Positions 24,275-33,555 of a stretch of DNA of 64,000 nt are shown here, piece by piece; position 1 is the stretch's first letter, and each line of letters begins with the position of its first letter. Below the pieces are notes generated by a model that saw only the letters and a list, made by a program, of their open reading frames with translations, was not told where the DNA came from and ran no database searches. Made by a program: the position numbers and the translations under genes. This DNA is from an uncultured Gemmiger sp. (GTDB lineage Bacteria; Bacillota; Clostridia; Oscillospirales; Ruminococcaceae). The stretch is from NCBI GenBank assembly GCA_944388145.1, contig CALXHQ010000010.1:1-64000 (forward strand). Direction: 5' to 3'.

Positions 24275-24736
24275 ATGGCAATTGAGATGAAACCCGTCGC
24301 GCTGGGTGCGGACCACGCAGGCTTTCCCCTGAAGGAGGAGCTGCGCCGCCACCTGGAGGAGCGCGGCATCCCCTACAAGGATTTTGGCTCCTATGACGGC
24401 GAGCGCTGCGATTATCCCGACAAGGCCGTGCCCCCCTGCAAGGCCGTTGTGCGGGGCGAATGCAGCTTTGCCATTCTGTGCTGCGGCACCGGCATTGGCA
24501 TGTCGATGTGCGCCAACAAGGTCAAGGGAATTCGGGCCTGCGCATGCAGTGACAGTTTCAGCGCCGAGTTTACCCGCCGCCACAACGACGCCAACGTGCT
24601 GTGCCTGGGCGCCCGCGTGGTTGGCCCCGGCTTGGCCTGCCAGCTGTTGGACGTATTTTTGGACAGTCCCTTTGAAGGCGGCCGCCATCAGGCGCGCATC
24701 GACAAGGTGAACGCCCTGGACCACGCCCAGGATTGA
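24275..24736 (+). CDS. rpiB: Ribose-5-phosphate isomerase B
   Basis: This 153-residue RpiB/LacAB-family enzyme interconverts ribulose-5-phosphate and ribose-5-phosphate. The N-terminal ALGADHAGFPLK, the catalytic-cysteine loop AILCCGTGIGMSMCANK and RRHNDANVLCLGAR are visible. It follows AAAGGAG. Placed before upp, it may supply pentose phosphate for PRPP and uracil salvage. Confidence 0.94.
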   Translation: MAIEMKPVALGADHAGFPLKEELRRHLEERGIPYKDFGSYDGERCDYPDKAVPPCKAVVRGECSFAILCCGTGIGMSMCANKVKGIRACACSDSFSAEFTRRHNDANVLCLGARVVGPGLACQLLDVFLDSPFEGGRHQARIDKVNALDHAQD

Positions 24737-24823
24737 CTTTTGGTTTTCGGCCCGCCGGGCCACAATATTGCTGCCGTCTGCCCCGGGCAGGCGAACATTC
24801 TATCAAGTAAGGAGCTGCCGACT

Positions 24824-25453
24824 ATGAGCGTTGTTGAAATCGTCGAACATCCCCTGATCCAGCACAAGATCAGCCTGATGCGGGACCGTCGCACCGGCAC
24901 CAAGGAATTTCGTGATCTGGCCAGCGAGGTTGCCACCCTGCTGTGCTATGAGGCCACCCGCGACCTGCCGTTGGAGGAGGTGGAGGTGGAAACCCCCATC
25001 GCCCTGGCCCGCACCAAGGTGCTGGCCGGCCGCAAGCTGGCGCTGGTACCCATCCTGCGCGCAGGCCTGGGCATGGTGGATGGCATGCTGGACCTGATCC
25101 CCGCCGCCAAGGTGGGCCATATCGGCCTGTACCGCAACGAGGAAACCCTGGAGCCGGTGGAGTATTACTGCAAACTGCCCAACGATATTGCCGAGCGGGA
25201 GGTGTTTGTCCTGGACCCGATGCTGGCCACCGGCGGCAGTGCAGCCGATGCCATCACCCTGATCAAACAGCGGGGTGCCAAGCGCATCAAGTTCATTGGT
25301 TTGATCGCCGCCCCCGAGGGTCTGAAGGCTTTGCACGCCGCACACCCCGATGTGGACATCTATGTGGGCGCACTGGATGAAAAGCTGAACGACAAGGGCT
25401 ACATCGTTCCCGGTCTGGGCGATGCCGGCGACCGCATCTTCGGCACCAAGTAA
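24824..25453 (+). CDS. upp: Uracil phosphoribosyltransferase
   Basis: This 209-residue type I PRTase converts uracil and PRPP to [17 protein letters not shown] begins the family fold, [13 protein letters not shown] and the PRPP loop [12 protein letters not shown] are typical, and the C-terminal [11 protein letters not shown] is the Upp signature. The ATG follows AAGGAG. It is the last gene before a strong hairpin. Confidence 0.96.
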   Translation: MSVVEIVEHPLIQHKISLMRDRRTGTKEFRDLASEVATLLCYEATRDLPLEEVEVETPIALARTKVLAGRKLALVPILRAGLGMVDGMLDLIPAAKVGHIGLYRNEETLEPVEYYCKLPNDIAEREVFVLDPMLATGGSAADAITLIKQRGAKRIKFIGLIAAPEGLKALHAAHPDVDIYVGALDEKLNDKGYIVPGLGDAGDRIFGTK

Positions 25454-25502
25454 GGTTTTCACAAATTGAACAGTTCTGCCGGAGATGCTCCGGCGGATGC
25501 AG

Positions 25503-25545
25503 ACAGCCCCGGCAGCCATATGCACTGCCGGGGCTGTTGTTATGG
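25503..25545 (+). terminator. upp terminator
   Basis: ACAGCCCCGGCAG (25503-25515) pairs with CTGCCGGGGCTGT (25525-25537), a 13-bp perfect stem, followed by TGTTATG. A smaller hairpin GCCGGAG/CTCCGGC precedes it at 25478-25494. The T tract is imperfect. Confidence 0.7.
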
Positions 25546-25586
25546 TTGTTCTGTTGCCGGCTTTCGGCGCTGCCGCGGTGTGGGGG

Positions 25587-27566
25587 TCACAGCTGCTCCC
25601 GCAGCAGGCCGGCGCGGTAGGCAGCCAGCAGCTGCTCCAAGTCATGGATGAGGATTCGTTTTTCGTTGCCCTCGTCGGTGTCCCGCACCAGAATGCGGCT
25701 GGGCGCGGTGTAGATCTGTTCGCTGCGGGAGGCAATGTCCTCATCCTCCCGGATGGCCTTTTCGGCGCTCTCGAAGGGCTGGTGGGTCCGCAGCGTCAGA
25801 CCGCGGCTGTTGTACACCAGCGTATAGCCCGCAATACCGGTTTGGCGGTGGTAGGCGCGGCAGAAGCCGCCGTCGATCACAATCACCTTGCCGCCGCCCT
25901 TCACCGGGCTTTCCCCCTCGATGGCGCGCACCGGTACATGACCGTTGACAATGTGGCAGCCCTCCCCTTCCAGACCGAACTCCTTAAGGATACGGTCGGC
26001 GGTTTCGGCGTGCTGAATGTGCCGGTAATAGGGGTTTTTTACCTCGGCATGGGTGGCCGGATCTGCGATGTACAGCCGCTCGAAGGTGGTCATGGCGCTG
26101 CGGCCAAAGATAGGCGAAAGCCGCCCGCACCACAGATACCACAAAAAGTCTTGCCCTGCCTGCCGTTCGGGGCTCCCCTCGGGGGCAAAGTATCCCTCCC
26201 GTGCGCGGCGGTCACAGTAGTCAAACAGCGCTTTGCCGGCATAGCTTTTGCCCTGGAAGGTCTCGGCGGCAAAACCGCCCTCCTCCGTCATAGGCACCGC
26301 GCCGTGGAAAAGCAGGTTGCGGTTGCATACCTTGTAGACAGCCCCCCTGGCATACAAAAACTGCACGTGGCGCTGCAGGCGTTCGCTCTCGGTGAAGGAA
26401 CACACCAGATCGTCCAGCACCCGCTGTTCCTGAGGATTGAGGCGGGTGGGGTCTGCCGGATCCACCGTGGGAAATACCGGATCCAGCAGCGGATAGACAT
26501 TGCCGCCGCAGCGAACGGTACCGGCGGTATAGTCGATCTGGTTCAGGTAGTCCCGCCCCTGGTACTGAAAATCGGGGTTGCGGCGGATAACCTGAGCCTC
26601 CAGCTTGAGCATGAGGATGGTGACCGCCTTGTGCATCCTGGCTGTGCGTGCGATGCTCTCAGCCGCCGGGGTGGTGCGGGGATCGATGTGGGGCTTCCAG
26701 TGCGCCACGTCGGTGTCGGCATAGAATGCCTCGGCCAGGTGGTCCAGCTCCCGCAGGCTGATGCCATATCCATTTTCCAGCGTGGCCAGGTTGTTGTAGG
26801 CGACGGTGGTTTTCAGCACAGTCAAAATGCAGATGGGGCTGCCCGCTGCGGCCCCCATCCAGACCACATCGTGGTTGCCCCACTGGATGTCCACATCGTG
26901 GTGGAGCATCAGCCGGTCCAGGATCTGGTCGGGGCGGGGGCCCCGATCGAACAGATCCCCTACAATGTGCAGCCGGTCTACTGCCAGCCGCTTGATCACC
27001 TCACAGAAACGGGTGATGTAGGCGTCCGCCCGGTCATACCGGATGATGCTGTCAATGATCTGGCCGTAGTACAGGTCCTTATCGTGATCCTCAAAATGGG
27101 CATGGAGCAGCTCATCAATGATATGCCCACAGTATCTGGGCAGACAGCGGCGCACATGATCCCGGGTGTGCTTGCTGGATACAAACCGGCACAAGTCGAT
27201 GAGCCAGAAAAGGTTTTTGCGGTACCAGCCGTTCAGATCGGTCTGCCTCGCCTTCAGTTCAGGCAGTTTCTGGGCCGGGTAGTAGATCAGGGTGGCCAGC
27301 TCGGCACGCTCGGCGGCGGGTACGTCCTGCCCCAGCACCACATCGATCTTTTCCCGTATGACGCCCGAGGCGCTGTTCAGGATATGGATGAACGCCTCAT
27401 TTTCTCCGTGCAGGTCGCTCATAAAATGTTCGGTGCCCTTGGGCAGGCGGCTGAGGGCTTCCAGGTTGATGATCTCGCTGGAGGCCGCGGCGATGGTGGG
27501 ATACTTTTCCGCCAGCAGCTGCAGATAGCGCAGCTGTTCGGGGGTGGGGGTCAGTGCCTCGGGCAT
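25587..27566 (-). CDS. fbp: Fructose-1,6-bisphosphatase, class III
   Basis: This 659-residue enzyme belongs to the Firmicutes-specific class III, unrelated in sequence to classes I and II. It is a metallophosphatase: SDLHGENEAF, GDLFDRGPRPD and WGNHDVVWMG carry the metal ligands (Mn2+ in B. subtilis). It is the gluconeogenic step producing fructose-6-phosphate. Length is typical. The ATG follows GAAAGGAG. It is the last gene of a leftward run with degV and ppaC. Confidence 0.95.
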   Translation of the reverse strand: MPEALTPTPEQLRYLQLLAEKYPTIAAASSEIINLEALSRLPKGTEHFMSDLHGENEAFIHILNSASGVIREKIDVVLGQDVPAAERAELATLIYYPAQKLPELKARQTDLNGWYRKNLFWLIDLCRFVSSKHTRDHVRRCLPRYCGHIIDELLHAHFEDHDKDLYYGQIIDSIIRYDRADAYITRFCEVIKRLAVDRLHIVGDLFDRGPRPDQILDRLMLHHDVDIQWGNHDVVWMGAAAGSPICILTVLKTTVAYNNLATLENGYGISLRELDHLAEAFYADTDVAHWKPHIDPRTTPAAESIARTARMHKAVTILMLKLEAQVIRRNPDFQYQGRDYLNQIDYTAGTVRCGGNVYPLLDPVFPTVDPADPTRLNPQEQRVLDDLVCSFTESERLQRHVQFLYARGAVYKVCNRNLLFHGAVPMTEEGGFAAETFQGKSYAGKALFDYCDRRAREGYFAPEGSPERQAGQDFLWYLWCGRLSPIFGRSAMTTFERLYIADPATHAEVKNPYYRHIQHAETADRILKEFGLEGEGCHIVNGHVPVRAIEGESPVKGGGKVIVIDGGFCRAYHRQTGIAGYTLVYNSRGLTLRTHQPFESAEKAIREDEDIASRSEQIYTAPSRILVRDTDEGNEKRILIHDLEQLLAAYRAGLLREQL

Positions 27567-27609
27567 GGGCGACTCCTTTCAGGCAAACAGGGTGCAAACC
27601 ATTCCCGCA

Positions 27610-28506
27610 TTATGGGACGGCGGGCGGCGGGGTGCGCAGAAACTGGATGCCGCAACCCAGCAGATGGGGTCCCAGGTGGACAGCCAGTGTGGCGTCGATG
27701 CTGCCGCGCAGCAGCTGGCGGCAACCGGGGATGCGCTTTTTCAGTTCGGCAGTCAGGCGTTTGCCTTCCTCCGACCAGGCGCCGTCACAGACCACCAGAT
27801 TGAAGGGCAGATCGGCGGGGCCTGCCGCCCGGGCAGCATCGGCCAGATCCAGCAGACGTGCAAACGCGGCATTGCGGCCGCGGGCCTTGGCGGCAGTACC
27901 GATCACGCCGTCCGAGCCGATGGTCAGGATCGGCTTGATCTGCAACAGCGACCCGGCCACCGCGGTGACCCGGCCAATGCGGCCGCCGCGGCGCAGATAT
28001 TCCAGCGTGTCAATACAGAAAAAGACGGTAGTATCGTCAATCATCTGCTCAACCACCTGCCGCAGGGCGGCAAACTCCATGCCTGCCGCCGCGTACTGGG
28101 CGGCCTGGACGGCCAGCATGCCCAGCCCGATGCTGGCGCAGCGGCGGCTGTCAATCACCTCGATCTCCAGGTCGGTGCGCTCGGCAGCGATCAGTTTCAG
28201 GTTGCCGGCTGTACTGGAAAGCGCGCTGGACAGCGGCAGCACAATCACCTGGCTGTAACCGGCACGGGCGATGGCGTCAAAGGCAGCGTCCACATCCTGG
28301 CGCAGTGGCAGGCTGGTCTTGAAATTTTCGCTGGGCTGGCGGCGGTAGACCTCGTCGGCGGTGATCTCCACCCCGTCCCGGTAGGCAGTCTCGCCGCAGG
28401 TGACAATCAGCGGCAGGCGAAAAATCGGATATTCTTTGAAAAATTTCTGTGGCAGATCGCAGCTGGAATCCGTCAGGATTGCGATCTTGCCAAAGGGGGA
28501 CTTCAT
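27610..28506 (-). CDS. DegV-family fatty-acid-binding protein
   Basis: This 298-residue protein starts KIAILTDSSCDLP, the DegV opening, and carries the middle segment LPLSSALSST and FCIDTLEYLRRGGRIGR typical of the two-lobed fold. Members bind a single fatty acid; the FakB subgroup feeds it to the FakA kinase. No fakA is in the window. The ATG follows GAGAGGAG. It sits between ppaC and fbp. Confidence 0.9.
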   Translation of the reverse strand: MKSPFGKIAILTDSSCDLPQKFFKEYPIFRLPLIVTCGETAYRDGVEITADEVYRRQPSENFKTSLPLRQDVDAAFDAIARAGYSQVIVLPLSSALSSTAGNLKLIAAERTDLEIEVIDSRRCASIGLGMLAVQAAQYAAAGMEFAALRQVVEQMIDDTTVFFCIDTLEYLRRGGRIGRVTAVAGSLLQIKPILTIGSDGVIGTAAKARGRNAAFARLLDLADAARAAGPADLPFNLVVCDGAWSEEGKRLTAELKKRIPGCRQLLRGSIDATLAVHLGPHLLGCGIQFLRTPPPAVP

Positions 28507-28538
28507 GGGGCTTCTCCTCTCTCTGTTTTGGTGCAGGC

Positions 28539-30206
28539 TCAGTGCTCCAGATCCTGCATGGCGGCCATCAGGGGCGGGATCAGCTGCTTTTTGCGGCTGA
28601 CCACACCTTCCAGCACCGCTTTGCCGTCCCGTGGCTCCACCCGAAATGCGGCACGCACAATCCGTTCCGCATTCTGGCCGGTGTACATCAGATCGGTACT
28701 TTCCTTCTGTACATCGGTGAACATATAGAACACCAGCGGCAGGCCTGCGTGGGCGGCAGCCTCCTCCAGATAGGGGCCCACCAGGGCCTCGGCTGCAGCG
28801 CGGGACTTCTCAGTCATATAGCTGCTCTGGCCAACGCCGAACTTGGCGTCGCCGCGGCTGAACACTTTGAAGTCGGACAGGAACACTTCCTCCGCAGTCT
28901 TGCCGGTCAGGTCACCGCCGGCCTCGAACATCTGCTCGGCGTAGGCAGGGATATCTTCCCCTGCCATTTTGGCCAGGGCCGTGGCGGCCTGCTCGTCCTG
29001 CGGGGTGGAAGTGGGCGAGCGGAACATCAGCGTGTCGGACAGGATGGCCGACAGCAGCAGCCCGGCAATGGGCTTGGGGATGTCCACCTCGTTTTCCAGA
29101 TACATCTGAAAAATGATGGTGGCAGTGCAGCCCACCGGCACGTTGCGGAAGTAGACCGGGCCGGTGGTTTCCAGCGTGCCGATGCGGTGATGGTCGATGA
29201 TTTCCAGGATCTCGGCCTGATCCAGTCCATCCACTGCCTGCGTCTTTTCGTTGTGGTCCACCAGGATCACCTGCTTGCGGTGCAGATTGAGCAGGTTGCG
29301 GCGGCTGACCACGCCACAGTATTTGCCGTTGTTGTCCAGGATGGGGAAATACCGGTGGCGGACGCTGGCCATAACCCGGCGGGCGTCCTCGATGGCGGTA
29401 TCCACATTGAACTTGAGCAGGTTCTTGGTCTGCATGAAATGCCGCACCGGAGCCGCCTGGCTGACCAGGCGGGCCGCACCATAGGTGTCGTGGGGGGTCA
29501 GGATAATGCGGCAGCCCTTCTCTCGGGCCAGCGTCTCGATGGTGCGGGGCGCCGCCTTGCCGTTGCAGATCACAATGCAGCCGGCCTGGCACTCAATGGC
29601 ACAGAGCTGGATGTCATAACGGTTGGGAACCAGCACCAAATCGCCGGGCTGGAGCACCTCCTCCATCACGTCGGGGCTGCCCCCGATGTAAATCCGTCCG
29701 GCGACAGTGTCGTCCGGGTCGCCCACAATCATCTCCCCGTCCAGGGTGGAGACAACGTTCTTATAGCTGGTTTTGGCATCGGCCAGCACACCGGTGTCCA
29801 TCATGTCCATGTTGGCATTGGCAATGTCCCGCACGGTAATCAGCCCCAGCAGGTCCTGCCCGGCGTTGGTGATGCAGAGGGTGTCGATCTCCACATCCCG
29901 CATCAGCGAGAGAGCGTCCTTCAGGCTTGTCTCGCCATCAATCCCCGGCTGTTGGCGAATGTCAATGTCCTTAATCTGGGGGCTGACGTCGGTGCACAGG
30001 CGGGGCGGCTCCACCCCAAAATGTTTGAGCACAAACTCGGTCTCGCGATTGAGCTGACCTGCACGGCGGGGCTCACAGACTGTCTCGCTGGCCTGGTTTT
30101 TCAGGTAGGCATAGGCAATGGCTGAACAGATCGAATCCGTATCCGGGTGGACATGGCCGATCACATTGACCTTGCGCCATACTTTTGGTTTCGGCATGGT
30201 TGACAT
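28539..30206 (-). CDS. ppaC: Manganese-dependent inorganic pyrophosphatase with CBS-DRTGG insert
   Basis: This 555-residue DHH-superfamily enzyme hydrolyses pyrophosphate. GHVHPDTDSICSAIAY carries the first metal ligands and IIDHHRIGTLE is the DHH motif. Between the two core parts about 200 residues form a CBS pair split by a DRTGG domain, the class of family II enzymes inhibited by AMP and activated by ATP or diadenosine polyphosphates. The C-terminal DHHA2-like domain ends the protein. It leads the operon with degV and fbp. Confidence 0.92.
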   Translation of the reverse strand: MSTMPKPKVWRKVNVIGHVHPDTDSICSAIAYAYLKNQASETVCEPRRAGQLNRETEFVLKHFGVEPPRLCTDVSPQIKDIDIRQQPGIDGETSLKDALSLMRDVEIDTLCITNAGQDLLGLITVRDIANANMDMMDTGVLADAKTSYKNVVSTLDGEMIVGDPDDTVAGRIYIGGSPDVMEEVLQPGDLVLVPNRYDIQLCAIECQAGCIVICNGKAAPRTIETLAREKGCRIILTPHDTYGAARLVSQAAPVRHFMQTKNLLKFNVDTAIEDARRVMASVRHRYFPILDNNGKYCGVVSRRNLLNLHRKQVILVDHNEKTQAVDGLDQAEILEIIDHHRIGTLETTGPVYFRNVPVGCTATIIFQMYLENEVDIPKPIAGLLLSAILSDTLMFRSPTSTPQDEQAATALAKMAGEDIPAYAEQMFEAGGDLTGKTAEEVFLSDFKVFSRGDAKFGVGQSSYMTEKSRAAAEALVGPYLEEAAAHAGLPLVFYMFTDVQKESTDLMYTGQNAERIVRAAFRVEPRDGKAVLEGVVSRKKQLIPPLMAAMQDLEH

Positions 30207-30319
30207 AGGAGATCCCTCACCTTTCCATTTTGCTGCCGGCAGCCGCCGGACTCCGCAGATCCTGGCGCGGGCAGGCGGGTAAATTGCACATTTTTTGTAC
30301 AGAGGTACCTATATAGTGT

Positions 30320-30325
30320 AGTATA
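30320..30325 (-). promoter_or_regulatory. Possible ppaC promoter (-10)
   Basis: TATACT on the minus strand lies about 110 bases ahead of the ppaC start. No good -35 is found at 16-18 bases. Confidence 0.35.
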
Positions 30326-30351
30326 GCACAGAAAAAAGCGTTTGGCGATTC

Positions 30352-30380
30352 TTGACAAGTGTGGCGCAGTGACGTAAAAT
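30352..30380 (+). promoter_or_regulatory. typA promoter
   Basis: TTGACA (30352-30357), 17 bases and TAAAAT (30375-30380), about 95 bases upstream of typA. The intervening leader is AT-rich and unstructured. Confidence 0.8.
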
Positions 30381-30481
30381 TATTTAGTGTGTGGTTTTGT
30401 CTGCACCATTGGGCCGCCAGACGGCCAAACCCGGAACATAGAATTTGAGAGAAATGAGATAGTAAGGGGTACTGTAAGGAA

Positions 30482-32311
30482 ATGGTAAGAGAAAATCTTC
30501 GCAACATTGCGATTATTGCCCACGTTGACCACGGCAAGACCACCCTGGTCGACCAGATGCTGAAGCAGTCCGGCGCTTTCCGCGCCAACCAGCAGGTGGC
30601 CGAGCGCGTGATGGACTCGGGCGCGATCGAGCGTGAGCGCGGCATCACCATTCTGGCCAAGAACTGCTCCTGTGTGTACAACGGCGTCAAGATCAACATC
30701 GTTGACACCCCGGGCCACGCCGATTTCGGCGGCGAGGTGGAGCGCGTTCTGAAAATGGTCAACGGCGTTTTGCTGCTGGTGGACGCGGCCGAAGGCTGCA
30801 TGCCCCAGACCCGCTTTGTGCTGCAGAAGGCTTTGCAGCAGAACCTGTCGCTGGTCATCGCCGTCAACAAAATCGACCGTCCCGATGCCCGCATCAAGGA
30901 AGTTATCGACGAGATTCTGGAGCTGCTGATGGACCTGGGCGCCACCGACGAGCAGCTGGACAGCCCCATGGTGTTCTGCTCCGGCCGCAACGGCACCGCC
31001 AGCTACGACTGGACCCATCCCGAGCAGGGCACCGACCTGAAGCCCCTGTTCGACACCATCCTGAAGTATGTCGCCCCGCCGGAGGGCGAGCCGGACCAGC
31101 CGATGCAGATGCTGGTTTCCAGCGTGGACTACAACGAGTTTGTGGGCCGCATGGGCGTGGGCCGTATCCAGAACGGCGTCATCAAGGTAGGCCAGAATGT
31201 GCAGGTCTGCGACTGGCACAACCCCGATGTCCGCATGACCGGCCGCATTACCAAGCTGTTCGACTTCAAGGCCAACGGCCGTGAACCCATCGAGCAGGCG
31301 GAGGCCGGCGATATTGTCGCCTTTGCCGGCCTGCCCGACATCACTATCGGCAACACTGTCTGTGATCCGACCAAGGTGCAGCCGCTGCCCTTTGTCAAGA
31401 TCAATGACCCCACTGTTGAGATGACCTTCTCGGTCAACGACAGTCCCTTTGCCGGCAAGGAGGGCAAGTACGTCACCTCCCGCCAGATCCGTGACCGCCT
31501 GTTCCGCGAACTGCTGAAGGATGTTGCCCTGAAGGTGGAGGATTCCGCCACCACCGATTCCTTCCGCGTGATGGGCCGCGGCGAGATGCACCTGTCCATC
31601 CTGATTGAGACGATGCGCCGCGAAGGCTACGAGCTGCAGGTCAGCCCGCCCCACGTGCTGACCCACGAGGAGAACGGCAAGACGATGGAACCCATGGAGC
31701 GGGTGGTCATCGACGTGCCGGAGGAATACCAGGGCGCCGTGATGACTGCCCTGGGCAGCCGCAAAGCCCTGCTGATGAATATGCAGCTGATGAACAGCCG
31801 CACCCGCCTGGAGTTCCGCATGCCCAGCCGCGGCCTGTTTGGCTACCGCAGCCAGTTTTTGACCGACACCCACGGCGAAGGCGTGATGAACACCATTTTT
31901 GACGGCTATGACGAATGGCAGGGTGACATTGCCACCCGGTCCACCGGCTCGCTGATCAGCTTTGACACCGGCACGGCCGTCACCTACGGCCTGTTCAACG
32001 CCCAACAGCGCGGCACCCTGCTGGTCGTGCCCGGCGAGAAGGTCTACGAGGGCGAGGTCGTTGGCTACACTCCCACCGGCGAGGATATCACCGTCAACGT
32101 CTGCAAGACCAAGCACCTGACGAACACCCGTGCGTCCGGCAGCGACGACGCCCTGCGCCTGACCCCGGTGACCAAGCTGAGCCTGGAAGCCTGCTTGGAG
32201 TTTTTGGCCCCCGATGAGCTGCTGGAGGTCACCCCGGAGAACCTGCGCATCCGCAAGCGCATCCTGAACCACGACCTGCGCATGAAGGCCACCAGCAAGA
32301 AAAATAAGTAA
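30482..32311 (+). CDS. typA: Ribosome-binding GTPase TypA/BipA
   Basis: This 609-residue translational GTPase resembles EF-G without domain IV. G1 AHVDHGKTTL, G3 DTPGHADFGGEVER and G4 NKIDRPDAR are intact, followed by domain II, domain III/V and the TypA C-terminal domain. It assists ribosome assembly and translation under stress such as cold. The ATG follows AAGGA at unusually short spacing. It is monocistronic. Confidence 0.95.
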   Translation: MVRENLRNIAIIAHVDHGKTTLVDQMLKQSGAFRANQQVAERVMDSGAIERERGITILAKNCSCVYNGVKINIVDTPGHADFGGEVERVLKMVNGVLLLVDAAEGCMPQTRFVLQKALQQNLSLVIAVNKIDRPDARIKEVIDEILELLMDLGATDEQLDSPMVFCSGRNGTASYDWTHPEQGTDLKPLFDTILKYVAPPEGEPDQPMQMLVSSVDYNEFVGRMGVGRIQNGVIKVGQNVQVCDWHNPDVRMTGRITKLFDFKANGREPIEQAEAGDIVAFAGLPDITIGNTVCDPTKVQPLPFVKINDPTVEMTFSVNDSPFAGKEGKYVTSRQIRDRLFRELLKDVALKVEDSATTDSFRVMGRGEMHLSILIETMRREGYELQVSPPHVLTHEENGKTMEPMERVVIDVPEEYQGAVMTALGSRKALLMNMQLMNSRTRLEFRMPSRGLFGYRSQFLTDTHGEGVMNTIFDGYDEWQGDIATRSTGSLISFDTGTAVTYGLFNAQQRGTLLVVPGEKVYEGEVVGYTPTGEDITVNVCKTKHLTNTRASGSDDALRLTPVTKLSLEACLEFLAPDELLEVTPENLRIRKRILNHDLRMKATSKKNK

Positions 32312-32333
32312 CAGGCTGTTGCCATAAGAGACA

Positions 32334-32385
32334 AAACACGCCCCATCTGCTGCAATGTTTACAGCAGGTGGGGCGTGTTTGCCTA
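32334..32385 (+). terminator. typA terminator
   Basis: A 19-bp stem with one G-T pair (32334-32352 with 32362-32380) starts AAACACGCCCC. It is followed by GCCTATCTATTTTG and has an A run upstream, so it may also serve the converging gene. Confidence 0.85.
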
Positions 32386-32414
32386 TCTATTTTGTTTGGA
32401 AAGTCAGGATGTAA

Positions 32415-32942
32415 TCACTGGGGGTGGGTTTTGCTGCGGAGAACCTCCACCGCTTTCTCTGCATTTTCCAAGCCTGTCACAGCGATATTGCGGCCATTGA
32501 CACGAAAGCCCACAATGCCAAGTGCATATGTTACTTCCGTGATGTCCCGATACTGATATTCAAACGGAACACTGCGCAGCCCCATTGACATGGAGCCGGA
32601 GACAGTCCGTTCCCCAAGCACCAGACGATTTTTGGCGGTGTTCAGCCAGGAAATACATTCAACTACAGCAACGGCCGCACAACCAACGAAAAGGCACAGC
32701 AGAATCATGGTTTCTTCGTCGTTGAGTTCATCCGCCGTCACCAAAAAAATAATCAAGGATAGTACCGCAGCGAAAGCGCCCCCAGCTGTCAGTGCTTTTG
32801 CAAGCAGGCCCGCCGTTGCCTTTGGATAGAAAGTTCTGACTTCATGGTGCGGCGGTTCCGCGGTCTGCGCCACTTTGCTGCCACATTTGGGGCAGAAGGT
32901 ATTGCCCGGCACAAGCTCTGCGCCGCAATTCGAACAATGCAT
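32415..32942 (-). CDS. Zinc-ribbon, two-TM, PH-like membrane protein
   Basis: This 175-residue protein opens with a zinc ribbon (CSNCGAELVPGNTFCPKCG, four cysteines), followed by two membrane helices (about 47-70 and 80-97). The C-terminal soluble domain resembles bacterial PH domains. I chose the ATG at 32942, which is 9 bases after AAGGA; the ATG at 32951 overlaps the ribosome site. The role is unknown. It diverges from an XRE regulator, and a 33-bp palindrome covers its promoter, so it is very likely that regulator's target. Confidence 0.75.
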   Translation of the reverse strand: MHCSNCGAELVPGNTFCPKCGSKVAQTAEPPHHEVRTFYPKATAGLLAKALTAGGAFAAVLSLIIFLVTADELNDEETMILLCLFVGCAAVAVVECISWLNTAKNRLVLGERTVSGSMSMGLRSVPFEYQYRDITEVTYALGIVGFRVNGRNIAVTGLENAEKAVEVLRSKTHPQ

Positions 32943-32978
32943 TTGAATCATCCTTTCACAAGTTGAGCAGAGTTATAG

Positions 32979-33011
32979 CTCTTTAAGATACATTATACAT
33001 ATCTTAAAGAG
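32979..33011. promoter_or_regulatory. 33-bp perfect palindromic operator
   Basis: CTCTTTAAGATA (32979-32990), nine bases, then TATCTTAAAGAG (33000-33011): both 12-base arms are exact complements. It lies between divergent genes and contains the -10 of the zinc-ribbon gene in its centre. Proposed binding site of the XRE protein encoded at 33073. Confidence 0.75.
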
Positions 33012-33020
33012 AATTATCAA
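32992..33020 (-). promoter_or_regulatory. Promoter of the zinc-ribbon gene
   Basis: On the minus strand TTGATA (33015-33020), 17 bases and TATAAT (32992-32997). The -10 sits in the spacer of the palindrome, so occupancy would block transcription. Confidence 0.8.
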
Positions 33021-33072
33021 GTCATTTTTTTCGCGGTAAGCTATTTATGATCCGTGAAAGGAGGGCTTCTCT

Positions 33073-33462
33073 ATGTCTGCACCTATTCAAAATTTGGGGA
33101 ACGCCCTGCGTGCCGCAAGGTTGAAAAAGCATTATTCGCAGGAGCAGCTGGCGGAACGGCTGGATATCACCGTCACCCATCTGCAGCATATCGAAAGCGG
33201 CTTTCGCAAGCCATCCATTGAGCTGTACTTTGCTCTGGTACAGGCGCTGGACTTTTCCACAGACTCGTTTCTGACGGAACAGGCCGATGATTCCCTGGCA
33301 CATCAGCGTTCTTCCTTGGCACTGATGGCCAGCCAATGCACCCGGCAGCAGCTGACCGTTTTGCTTGCTACTGCTCAAGCACTGCTGGACAGTTTCCCTG
33401 CGCCGGAACCGGATGCCGGTTTTTCCCCCGAAAGTACCCCGGGGCACAGCGGAACCGCTTGA
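33073..33462 (+). CDS. XRE-family transcriptional regulator
   Basis: The 129-residue protein has an N-terminal helix-turn-helix of the Cro/C1 type (about 8-64; HYSQEQLAERLDITVTHLQH). A helical tail of about 45 residues and a Gly/Pro-rich end follow. There is no metal or ligand domain that I can name. The ATG follows GAAAGGAGGG. It probably dimerises on the 33-bp palindrome in front of it and represses the divergent zinc-ribbon gene, and possibly itself. No clear own promoter is visible. Confidence 0.87.
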   Translation: MSAPIQNLGNALRAARLKKHYSQEQLAERLDITVTHLQHIESGFRKPSIELYFALVQALDFSTDSFLTEQADDSLAHQRSSLALMASQCTRQQLTVLLATAQALLDSFPAPEPDAGFSPESTPGHSGTA

Positions 33463-33484
33463 GGTCCGGCTTTGCAAAATACAC

Positions 33485-33540
33485 AAAAGGCCGAAACCAT
33501 CGTCTTTCCGTGAAGACGGCGGTTTCGGCCTTTTCGTTTT
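33485..33540. terminator. Bidirectional terminator, XRE/ABC
   Basis: AAAAGGCCGAAACC (33485-33498) pairs with GGTTTCGGCCTTTT (33521-33534), with an inner CGTCTT/AAGACG stem. T runs follow on both strands. Confidence 0.88.
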
Positions 33541-33555
33541 GTGTTCCAGTATTGT

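Noticed and set aside
25485..27803. 772-codon rightward open frame opposite fbp
   Set aside because: It mirrors the codon phase of class III fructose bisphosphatase on the minus strand and shows no domain of its own.
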